Source: Synchiropus splendidus (Eukaryota > Chordata > Actinopteri > Syngnathiformes > Callionymidae). From it: 64,000 nt of DNA. Both the position numbers and the translations under genes were made by a program. Shown piece by piece: positions 12,301-24,300 of this stretch (positions within the stretch are counted from its first letter, which is position 1; the number at the start of each line of letters is the position of its first letter). Under the pieces are notes generated by a model. The model was not told where the DNA came from. It worked only from the letters and a program-made list of their open reading frames with translations, and searched no databases. The stretch spans positions 67,864,937 through 67,928,936 of the forward strand of contig NC_071334.1 in assembly GCF_027744825.2 (NCBI RefSeq), written 5' to 3'.

Positions 12301-15300
12301 GACACTGGGCTGGATGGTGTGGATGTCATTGACCAGGGCCTGAAACCAGCAGAGATCACATGAAGCACAGTATTATACCAAGACACAAACTCAAATGGTG
12401 GGATTCTAGTAAAACATACACGCAAGTATAAGTCATACAAGTAATAATACAAGTATTATTACATCTAAGTAATAATACAAGTATTTAATTCATTTTAAAA
12501 TGAGGGGATTTGAAAATGAATTAATCCCGATAATTGTATTTGAATAGTTGAGTCCAGAATGATCCATTGAAGTTGAACTTCAGGGTGGAAGTGCTCCAGT
12601 TATGAGTGACCTCTTTGCTGCGGAGAGTGCACAGAACAATGTTTTTGTGATTCAAGTGTCTTAAGCAGCAATTTTCAATCCATCTCCTCAATGCCATTCA
12701 TCACGCATGATACGGTGATGACATCACATTCCATAATGAGGCGCATCTGGAATAGGTGACTGAAGAATGTTCCTCGTGATGCAAATTATTGTTGGAGTTT
12801 TTTGCTTTTTTTAAGCCTTTTATCTTATCTCTTTCACTTTTGCAGCTTGGCATGGAGGCTACTTGCTCGAACTTGTCTTATGGTAGTGTCAAAGTTAGTG
12901 TTAAATCTTCTGCCTTGACTTGGCTGCAGTGAGCAAGTGATGGAGCAAATTAATTTACTAAACTGCCGACTCAGTTAGGCTCATCTGAAATTATAGTTCT
13001 CATTTAGCGTGGGAGCAAACAGAGAGCCATTATTTCCATTCTGCAAAACTAGGTTTACGGAACAGTGAAGCTCAGACACACTTCATGATGCAGCGTATAT
13101 GAACCTCCTGAGACCCTGCATTCTTATTCGAGGATATGAATTTTAGCCTCAACATCACGGAGCTGCTTCTTCGATATTTTGTCCTCAACTTTGGCTCATT
13201 CAGGGACACAATCCTCACCTTTCTTCTCTGCTGTTCATAAAGTCAAGAGTTTGCAATTTCTGCGCCCCACAGTCATTCAACACTACTTCTAGTACACTAT
13301 TTCTAGGTACAACCCTGACTATCTTATCGTGATTTTTTTTTTTCCTTCATAAAACTGCTGGTCTCCGAGTTTAGATCAGAGAGCATTTTTTACCATCATT
13401 TAACTGCTTATTCATATGTGTATTCCCAGCATATCAGTCGGTAATCATAAAGTTTTTGTTAGTCTCCAGTTATGACCGAGTCGATTTTGCCCTGGAACAG
13501 TCACCGAAAGTCCACCCTAAAACCCGTAAAAAAGTGATTTGTTTGTTAGCAGGGGATATGTATACCTATAAATTGAGCAGGCAGAAAGTATGAGATCTAG
13601 TTTCCACCTTGGAATATTCCCTTGGAAGACCAAGGACCAGGTGGAGACACTACCTGGACAACATATTTTGTCTTAACTTCCCATGAACCTCTATTTATGG
13701 CTATTATAGCGACCTTTTTATGATATCTTTTTCTTCTTCCACAGTCCTCCCTTGATCTTGAATTTGCTAAAAAGCATCACTGTGAAAATTCTCGATGCCA
13801 TTTTCATGCATGGGTTCCCTCACCGTGCATTGTTCTAGCTGTTTCTCCAAGGCTTCCGAGTCCCCCAGCGCTGGCCATTCCTCATTCAGGAAGACATCAA
13901 CGTCGGCCATCCACTTCTTCAGGGTCTTCACATCATTCTGACAGAGAGAGAGAAACAGGATTTGCGAACCTTGTGCGACTCAGACATAACCAGCCTCACC
14001 TCAAACTGCAGCAGCTTGGCCATGAGCTCCTGGATCCGCTGAATACTTTCTGCCAGCGTGCTGCTCAGTCTCCTCCAGCGGGCCATGACATTGTCCATTT
14101 CTGTGCGATACCTGGATACAAAGACCAGCCGAGGTGCACAAAAAGGTCCCGGAGTTACAGAGAGAGCACATGCGACTAAAAGGTTTGCTAAGTTTGAAGG
14201 CAAAAGCATTGAAGTGGGCACGAGGACAAAAAAGGTAAATGTTTTTCAGCTCACTACGAAGCAGAGCCATGTCTTAACTTCACTGGATGCTACGAACAGA
14301 AGCCCGAGGGTGGTCAAGCTTCACTAGAATCAGCCTCTGTTGCAGATTAACACCTTGAGGCGGTAATATTCACCCACCAAAATCTGTTTTTCCACCACAA
14401 CACAGAAGACAGTTTATGACCCTCATATACCGCTGCACATCTCCACGTCGTGTGCATGATGTACAACAGCCGCACATCTTTAAAGTTTAATAAGCCGGGG
14501 ATGAAAAGCGTTGCTGTTTTGTTTAAGAAAAAAAAATAGTAGACAAACTCAAAGAACTGTAGCAATAAGGACTCATTCATTTTCTTGATTTGAGGATCTG
14601 CATCAGATCAGTTCATTCTTGGAAAATGCGGCAAGCACCAGCTGGAGTTTGCGACGGTCTAAAAATGTTAACGTGTGTAGCCATCTCACTTCTGGCTGAT
14701 GTCAGGAGGAGCCTTCTGGAAGACCTGCTCCACAGCCGACGTGAGATAGTCCACCTCTCCCTGGTGGTCAGCCAGAGCCGCCTGGAGAGCCTGGAAAGTA
14801 ACCAAGCAAAAAATACAACTGCTTAAAGACATGAATGGTAGATAAAGCAACCACCAACATTTCGGCAGTGGGAATGACTGTGTTTTCATTGGACCGCACG
14901 GTAGTAGAGGTTAGTGGCATCATCGAACAGCAAGAACACTGCAGAGGTTGGTTTCCATCTCGGGCTGAGTCTGTATGTTCTCGACGTGCTTGCATGGGTT
15001 TCCTCCTGCCGCCCAAAAGCAAGACGTGTGTGGGATAGGCTGCAGTTCCCCACATAAGCCCTCGTACCCTCATAAGAGTGGCAGTCAGTTCGGCAGCTCC
15101 TGCTCTTTCTGAGCTTTCTGTGTTTTTTTGTTTCACCTGCTGCTGTACTTTTCTCTTGTTTTTGTCTGGATATGCCGGACCCAACATGGACAGAGATACC
15201 CTCATGTTTGGAGGCTCTGCTCATTGTCTGCATTCCAGATCACAGTTAGCAGTACATATCAACTCCATGCCTGCGACGCCACCTGGCTGCTCCCCCAGTG

Positions 15301-18300
15301 CTGAGATGGGAGCAACAGAACAAAGAAGTCTGTCGCACTGGATATGGGCGCAGAGTGAGGAGGGTGCGGTGACATGGACCGCCGTTGTGGGGTCTCTCCT
15401 AAACAACGTCAGCGACACCAGCCAGATGATTATCAGGTTGCACGATGGTGATTTCTGACTGGACTCACTGTTCATTGTTGGGCAAAAGTTTTATTTTATT
15501 TTTACGTATTTCTTCATTTGTACATTTGATTTTTTGTTATTACTTTTCTGTCTACTTCAGTCTATTTTACTCTCTATAGTGTTTTCTAGAGTTTGTGTTG
15601 TCGTAACAACCCACATTTCCCAATTGTGAGAAAAGTAAAGGTAGTCGAAGTCAGGGGTTCTTAACCTTTTTGATCTTGGGGCCCACCTTTCCCAGAACAA
15701 GTCGGCCCGGGGCCCATACAAGTAATCAAAGTGATCCATTACATTTGACTTCATTTGTGATCGATAACCATATTTAATCTACTTAATCGTAAACAAACCA
15801 AAGCCTTGTGAAATGACATGAAACCATGCGATCATTGCAAAGAAATGTATTTGTTTTTGAAAAGTCCAACCAGGAGCAGAACCAGGTGACCAGTGATACT
15901 CATCAAAACTTTACTAAAGAAAAAAAAGGGAGAAAAATACACTGTTGAATTTTTTTTTTAAATGAATAAAATTCATATAAATATAATAAAACCATGTCTG
16001 AATATCACAAAATAAAAAAAAAATATCTCATTAAAACTCCAAACAAGATATAAGTAAATGAAAGTATTGCCACAAAATGTTCTAATAAATTTTCAAAACA
16101 GCTTCAACAGGTGCTTTCATGTTTTTACTGTTGGGGCGTCATCATTTCCTTATCATTTTTTCTTTTCAAGAACTGCTCCATAGTTGTTAACTGTCACAGA
16201 TTTGCAGCTGTCCAGTTGATGCAATGACACACTGGCTCATGAATTAAAACGGAGCGTCTCACGGCCCAAAGGAGGAAAACAAAAAAACTTTTAGTGGTCT
16301 TCTAGGAGGCGCTCGATGGTTAAGAATCACTGCTCTACGTTTTATAAGACTAAAGTGAAACAACTTGTATTTTTATTGATGTAAGCCATACTACAGTAAG
16401 TTAGGAGGAAGATCAGATAACAGTTTGGTATCTCCTCTGCTTCAGGAGTTCAGCGTTCAGTAGCTTCACCACATGGTTGCAGAATACGCTGCCTGTTATG
16501 AACAGATTCACACATTGCCACACAAACAGACAAGTCCATTAGTCAATGAGAAAATCTTTGCTCTGTCAAACACAATATTGGCAGAGCTATCAAAGGCATC
16601 TCTGGAGGGTCGGCCGTAAAACCTGCTCTCGAGGATTTATTGAATAACTATCAGCCGTCAAGACACGTCAATGCCATGGTGTCGGATCATAATTGGGCCA
16701 CGTGATGTTGAGTGAGGCAAGTTGAGACAGGTGGGAGCCAAGCAGCGCTGAGGTTGGCAGCCCTGTTGTAAGGACAGCACTTTCACACCACTTGGTTCCT
16801 CTTACTCCAGCGTGGGGGATGAATTTCAAGGGACAGAAGAGGCTAGATTTCGCTGAAGAAATGTCAGGGATCAAGACTCTGTTTAGCTTGAACTGGACAC
16901 CCATCACCGAGCTGAGCTCAGCCACTTGCACAGCGGGGTCCAGACTGGCGTCACATGGAGGGGTGAGAAGTGAGAGCCTTTGAGCCAATGAAGCCACATA
17001 CACTTAACTTTCTCTTGCTGCCCGAGTTTGACAAAGGCGATTTTGACCTCAACTATCTGTGAATATAAACTGTTGAACATAATGTTTTCACAATTATTTG
17101 AAACTGAGAGAAAGTGACATCCTTAATAAGTAACTACATTTTAAGTCCTTTTTTTATTAACGTTTTACTTATTTATTTTAGATCCAAACAGGAGATTATT
17201 TAAGATTTTATTTTATTTAAGATGGAGCCAGCAACCTTGCAGTTATAGGATGAGCACGATACCTTCAGAGCTGAGTCACCTGGCAATTCATGCAGAACAA
17301 GTGAGGAATGCCATACATTTCTTGAAAAACCTTTCATTAATTTAATGAATTTTTCAATCCAGTCCATTTGTTCACAATTCGGTATGTATATTTGTTCATA
17401 ATCATGTGACTTTTTCAGAGATAATACCACACGTTTTTTGTTTCTTCTACTCAAAAGTGCAAAGGTGTAAGCTGAAAATATTAGTATACATATTGATCAG
17501 ACAATATATTTAACTTTTTCATACAGTTGCAAAACTTGTCCATCTTTGTCGACTGTTATACCTCAAATAATAATCATAAAATAGAGGAAAAAAAACAACA
17601 TTTGTGAAAGATGGTTATGAAATCATGTGCTCCAAGTACAGCAGTTTTTGTGTGAATGAAAAGGTTGACAGTCGAATAAATAACTAGAAAGCTTTGTTTG
17701 AATGACAGCAAAGGCACTGAAGCTATGCCGGCTTCGGTCCTGCTCAAGGACGAATCGGCGCAACTAGTCAACGCAAGCGCGGCACTCTGCGGATGCTCGC
17801 CGTCAGACACCTTTCTGAGCCTTGAAGCCTTGAAGTGGGAATTGAAGTGATGCGTTCATCTTTTCGAACGGAAAATGGCTGTCTCTTCCAGGGGCTGGAT
17901 GTGGTTCCATAAGCTCTGCGTCTAAAGTTGCTGCCTTGTGTCTCCTCGGCCACGGAGCCGACATGTGTTGTGCATCAATCCAGCGCCACCATGGTGACGT
18001 TACTACACAGTTCATACAGGTTAAAGACTGCTCCTGGCCCCAGTGCCAGACTTCCACCCACGCAGGCCTCTGTCATGAGGAAACAGTCAGGAATTAATGA
18101 CGGCTGATCTGTATGCGGAAAGAACCCCCTAATTATTATCTACAATCAACTTTCATTAATCTCCGGCGACCAGGCTTGATCCCTGCTACGGCTCCAAGAC
18201 CATTATCAGGTGGAACGCAGCTGAGAGGAGAACAAATGCACAACAAACACGCGTTTGGCCGACAGTGTGACCTTGACTTCCATTAAAGAGTGGAACCACT

Positions 18301-21300
18301 TAATGATATTTTAGGGCTCAACAAGAAACAATTTTGAGTCGATGTCATTTCAACACAAAAAAAAGTGTGTGTCTGTGTCCATCGACAGATTTGTGATAAA
18401 ACAGTAGCAGCGATTCACTCCGCTGGGAATGTACGACCTCGCCTCTCGTAATTGCAGCTTTGTAGACCAACACACAAAAACCCACAACAGCTCTCATGCT
18501 GCATGATAACATGCAGCATGATAACATGCATGACACAAGAAGCCTGATAAAAATATGCACACGTACCAGAATGATTTATAGCAGCAGCAACTACAACATA
18601 TGCTCATACTAATAGTAATAATTGTTATTAATACTTTATTATGACTGTTATTATTTTGGCATGTTGATGAATTTACAGAACAAAATGCATACATTTTATT
18701 TAAGGAAAACGCATTGTACAGAGCTCAGAAAGTAATTCAACTGGCTGACCTTGCTTGGCTTCAAGTGTAAGTCAGTCAAGCAAGGTTCGTTCATCGATTT
18801 TTAAAAACTACTTCAACCATAATGAGCATTTCATGCATGCGAAAAAATCATCAGGGCTTGGTGTACTCAAAAATTTGTTTGAATCTTGAAAACATGACAT
18901 AAAATGTGAAAAGAACAATTGCTGCATTGTAATGTCCACACTCTGAACCTGAGGCGAAAAAACAACGGATGAATTTCATCCTTCAGGAACTGTATTGAGT
19001 CAGAGACTCCCAAATTATGATCTGAGTTTTGACTTAAGCAGGCTGTGAAACTCAAATCACTTCTCGGCTCTTTGTGTTCAGCACTATAGAAGCCACCACA
19101 GAGGCAACAAAATGAAACAAAGCCATGGAGCTACTCAGGATGGAGCTTGTTGAACAGTAAACTAAGTAAAAGAAGTCACTTGAGTTTCATTCAGGCTTCT
19201 TAAACTTATAGAGGCATTTAAAGATTTGTCTTTTTGTGTGTTGCTAACCTTCACTTAGTATTAATCTTTATGGCCTCTTCACCAGAGTCATCTAACAGTT
19301 TCTGCGTCACATACCTTTTTTTTTTTAAACCATCATGTTGTTTAGATTTTCATTTCCCTTGTCAGTGACTCCCACATTTTCACTCCCACTATTGCAGTGC
19401 ACACAGTCTCTGTGTGGTTCTAGCATATTGTTGATAGAAGTTCCCTCTTCTTCTCTGCTCCTCTTCATCGTGAGTTAGTTTAAACAGTCAGTCAGAGATG
19501 ATCTGGACACAGTCCATCTCTGGCTCTAAACAACAGAGCTTGTCTCTCTATTAGCTCAGGGCACTTCAGCACTCTTGTTTTAGTGAACAGTTCATTGGTG
19601 TGTGCTCTGTGACTATTCTTATAGCCTTCTGTAGCAGTGGGCTTGTGTTCCTCCACGCCTCCACTCCATATAAGTGTGGTATTTGTATTTGTTCATTATG
19701 CACAGCTGCCTGTATATTTTCACTCTGCTGTTGGTTGTGTGCTGTTTCCATGAGAGCTGCTCGAAATGTCACCTCTGATCCGCCATCTCTTTCCATTAAT
19801 AGTCAAAGACAAGTTGCTGCCAACAAAGCATTTATCATTCGCTTCATTCCCTTGTCTGTGTTCTCAATTAATGTTTTTAGATGGATGAAATTTGTGTTCC
19901 TGATGAGAGGGGTACAGAAGACGTCGACTCTCAACCTGCTTTGAGTGTCCACGTCTTCATCATGAATGCTTTGCTTCGTAGCAGGGCTCGGAGCCAAATT
20001 GGAATCTTCTCATTCACATGTAAAGCACTATGGAAAGGAAAATGAACAACAAAAAAATCGATAAAAATTGCATTAAAAACAGATAAGAGGAGAGGGAACT
20101 ATCCATATGCTAGAACAACACTGGGACACTACAATAGTGGGAGTGAAAATGTGGAACTCATTGAGAAAGGGAATTAAAAACATGACCGTTTTCAAGAAAA
20201 TGTGTCTGACACTGAAACTGCAATATTTCTCTGGAGAAGAGACTATTAAGATTCAAAGTAACTGAAGGTTAGTAACACACAAATTGACTAAGACAAACAC
20301 ACAAACAAAAACACTGACACACACACACTGCCATTTTTTATTTCCCCTTCCAATATAGTTTTTTTTCAGCCAATAGTTTTGTTTTCTTTTACTGCCAGTG
20401 TCAGTTGGCACTATCCTAGCCCCATAAAGCACATGCAATGCAGCATGAAAGCTCTCTAAATAAAATAAAAAAGGAGAAATTTAATCAACAGAGGAGCACA
20501 AAAGCACTAGACAGCATTTAAACAACAATTTATAAAAAACTCAACCATGCTAATCACAATGCTAAATCACAATCCAGGCTGTCCCCCAAGGAAAAAAGGT
20601 CATGGCTGAAAATATTAAAGGAAACAGAAACAAGTCACGATTGGTCGGATTTCCATTCCGTGAGTCAGTCTGTTTATTGAGCCAAAAAGTTCTTCACTTA
20701 TGAAGAGATTAGCAGACAACAAATGAGTTTGGTAGCTGCTGAAGGGAAGCTGCACCTGAACGATAACTGGGGGACACAGGCCTTGAGTCAATTGGGAGGA
20801 GTTCTTCGCAAATTCCATTAAGAAAAAACTGAATTTGCCAACCTTCAAAACAAATCCAAAACATGCCAACTTGACACAAGTCAACTAGAGCTATGTCTCT
20901 GGTGACTTGTTTCTCCCATATTTCCATTGCAGAGTGTATCCAGCAGGTGTTCCTGGAATGCTCATCCACAATAACAATAAACTAAGACAACCATGAAGAT
21001 ACTCGTAAACAGGTATGTGCACAGCACCCCACGGCACTCGCCCCTTTTCCCATCAATGAGAAAAGTGCTTGTCATTCTTCATTCTTTAATCCTTGAGAGA
21101 AAAAGTGAATCCCACATCAGTTCCGTCCAACTGTGTTAGGGGTCTGACATTTATTGGAGTTCTCGTGAAAATCCCACCCCTCTCACCCCTGCTCAGTATC
21201 GACTGTTTTTTAATTGTATCACTGCATGAGAAGTACACACTGTTTTTTGAATATCAGCACTTTACTGAATTATTAAGGGGACACTTAAAAGTGTTACTCC

Positions 21301-24300
21301 TCTACGTATGTTGCTCAAAAGTGCTTTATTCCAGCATCAATTCCGCGCAGAGTTCAGTCGCACAGACGACAGTGTTCAGTGCTGAACAGCAATTGTTCAG
21401 CAAGGACACTGCAGCAAGTCATTCTGAGACATGCCATTATTACCGGTTGAGGATTTCACAATAAGTGCATCCTAGCACCACCCCATTGGTTGCCTACTTT
21501 TATTTTGAAACAGTGTTTTACTTCCTTCAAACAGGAAGTAGACACAGGTGGCATCAGCCAATCCAGTGTAAGGATGGTGTCCAGGGTCTGAGCAGCCAGA
21601 GGATTAGTCTCCATGGCAACGGACCCCAAGGTATGAACTTCACCCTAATGTAGTACGTTTACGGGAATAAAAAGGGCCCAGTTTTTTTCCAACCGGTGAA
21701 GGCCTGTTAAACGGTGTAATCTGCCACCATATACTGATCCCTAAACCAGTCGTTTCTTGCAGTGTATTTTTGGATAGTCCTCTGTATTATTTGGGTGTTA
21801 AAAAGCACAGTGAGCGGCTTTATAATTTGAATTAGAAATGGCACACACTAAATCGCACGATGACTGCCACAGTCCCTTGATGTGTGGGAGTTTACCTGGA
21901 CGTCCTTCAGCCTCTGCTCCATGACTGGATACTCGGTAACGGCCGTGGACGGCACCGCCAGCTTGGCCTCACACTGCTGTAACCATGCCAATAGTGTCGA
22001 GATGGTCTCCTTGTATCGCGCAGGAGGCAAACTCTCCAGCACTGGTGAATGGAGGGAGACAGAATGAGTCAAAGTGGATGTAAGTGCAGTGAACAAGTTC
22101 ACACAAAGAGCTTCTTAAAGTGGTGTTTCTTCCGATCCAAAATGTGAAATGACACTTTATTTTATTTCATTCTTAAAAAACCTCAAGCCGTACTATCTGA
22201 CAGGTGAATTAGGAAAGCAAGAACCAAGTGTGTTTTTAGGGCATGAACAAAATAAATATGAATTAAAGACAAACTATAGAGAAAGGAAATCAATCTGAGA
22301 ATCATCTGCAATTACCAAGACACACCATAAGGACCACACTTTTGTTGTACCCCAGTGGTAGATCAGCATTTCACCCCTAGAAAGAAAATGGCTTCAGGAA
22401 AGCAGGCTTTGGATGGATGCAATTGACAAGCTCTCACACTTACAAACAGGTTTTCAATGCAGCAGATATTTTGGTCAGTCAACTGTGTTACAGTTACATG
22501 ATGGTTGGGCTTAGTATTTAGTAAACAGGGCGATATACAGACATTATTCAGAGGCCAGTGGTGCTGTTTATTTATTCAGCCATTGTCATTTCTAATCACT
22601 GCAACTGATCAATACTGACAAACAATAGCAGTATATTAAATGTAAAACAACCCAACAAATGCACAGATAATACATGGTTCTTTTAAAACTTTAGAATATT
22701 CAGGTTATCAAACCCACAACCTCTGTGTTCAATAGTAAATCCGGAGCTAACTGGAAAAAATTTATGGCACATCTCTTCCTCCTTCATTGTGCCACATTTC
22801 TATCATGATGTGAAAGTAGTCATGATAGAGTCAAAAACAATTACCGCTGTCTGCAGAAAAATCGTGGCGCTATGCTGAAGAAATAAAAGAAAAAACAAAA
22901 CCAAACTGCTGATGTGCTGTGTATTCAAAGTTTAAAGTGGCCAACTGAAACACTGATCTCAGTAACCTTTATGGCGGCCGAGATTAGGCAAGACTGAGAA
23001 AATTTGAACCCAAGTGCAGAGACCGTGACAAGACCAAGACCACGGGAAAGTAGCCTCCAGACCATTCCTGGTCTCGAGAACTCCAAATCTAGTGTACTGG
23101 CTAAATATAACTCTCTAAAAAAATGTGAGACTTTCAGCAATATAATGCTTCAAAAATAATGCCTCAACAGCAACACAATCAATTCAGAACCGTCTTATTG
23201 TCATTCTCAAAAAATGCCGACCTAAGCGGAACCATATTTACAAGTCAATGTGTTGAGATAGGAAGGACTAAAATCCTTTTCAGAAAAATGAATGCACCTG
23301 TCAACAGCTGCAGGGGGGGTTAGAAACCTTTTGCACACAGAATGTTGGTAATCCAAAAGTGCAAGGCAAAGAATGAACAAAGAGAGAGAAACCATCCACA
23401 AAAAAGTTTGCTGTCAGCATTTTTCCTTCGCCACCTGCTTCTCTACTACACCCTCTCTTTCTACAATAAACGCTGTTGGCTCCATGCTAGTTTATGCTTC
23501 AGTGTGAACCAACAATTTCGTCTCAGCATCTGTCCGTGCTGGCCTCACTCCGCCTGACGAAAGCATCACGCAGGCTTCCTCAAAACATCTCTCATTGAAT
23601 CTCGCGCAAAGAAGGTGACGAATTGTCTGGAATTGGCAAAACCTACAGGGAAAATGATGCAGGGGAGGTGCGGCATCACAACAGGAGCAGTCAAACTGAC
23701 GCCCACAGTGGGAGAGCGCATCACACCAAAGTTAAAACACTAACTGCTTTACACGTCTCTTCATGGTATTTTCCTTCTCCTTTGGTTGAAGTGCTGTTAC
23801 CATCTATTGCTGTTTGTTATTTGCACCAAAAACAAGCACAATTGTTTATTTTTATTCAGGTCTGAGAGTTTAATCGAGGGTTGTTTCTCCTTATCGGAAC
23901 CAATTCTTAACAAAACATTATCCTTGTGAGGACCATATGACATTGAAGGGACATTTGGCTGGACGGCACGAGATTAAACCTCAGTTTGAGGATGAAGACT
24001 TCAAAATAACTGGGTCATTATAATCCGGTTTCAGTTTGGATTAGAGTCCTGGTTGAGGTGAGCCATGTGTTTTGGATGGTTAGGTTGAGAGGGAGAGGCT
24101 GGGGAAAGGGTTATTGCCAAGAGAAACCTCACAATGTCCCCACCAGGATAGAAATACAAATGCGTTTGTGGGCGCCAGATTTGTGTGTACAAGAACTTTA
24201 CACACAAATATACGTGAGACACAGTAGCATTGGTCTCTACACTCTCAGTATTGACCCCAAACGGTTCCCTTAGCAGTCTGGTCAACCAATCCCAGTGGTT

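Larger units (their letters stand above)
14791..21895 (-). other. intron 22, 7105 bp
   Basis: It contains a hAT-type element (15652-16332), a tRNA-like SINE head (17213-17290), a short palindromic tandem (18501-18530) and a 1 kb element with long inverted arms (19233-20283). The remaining sequence shows no conserved coding stretch; open frames there are short. Confidence 0.85.

Noticed and set aside
17213..17290. A tRNA gene on the minus strand.
   Set aside because: The boxes are degenerate and no cloverleaf with a proper acceptor stem can be drawn; a SINE head fits better.
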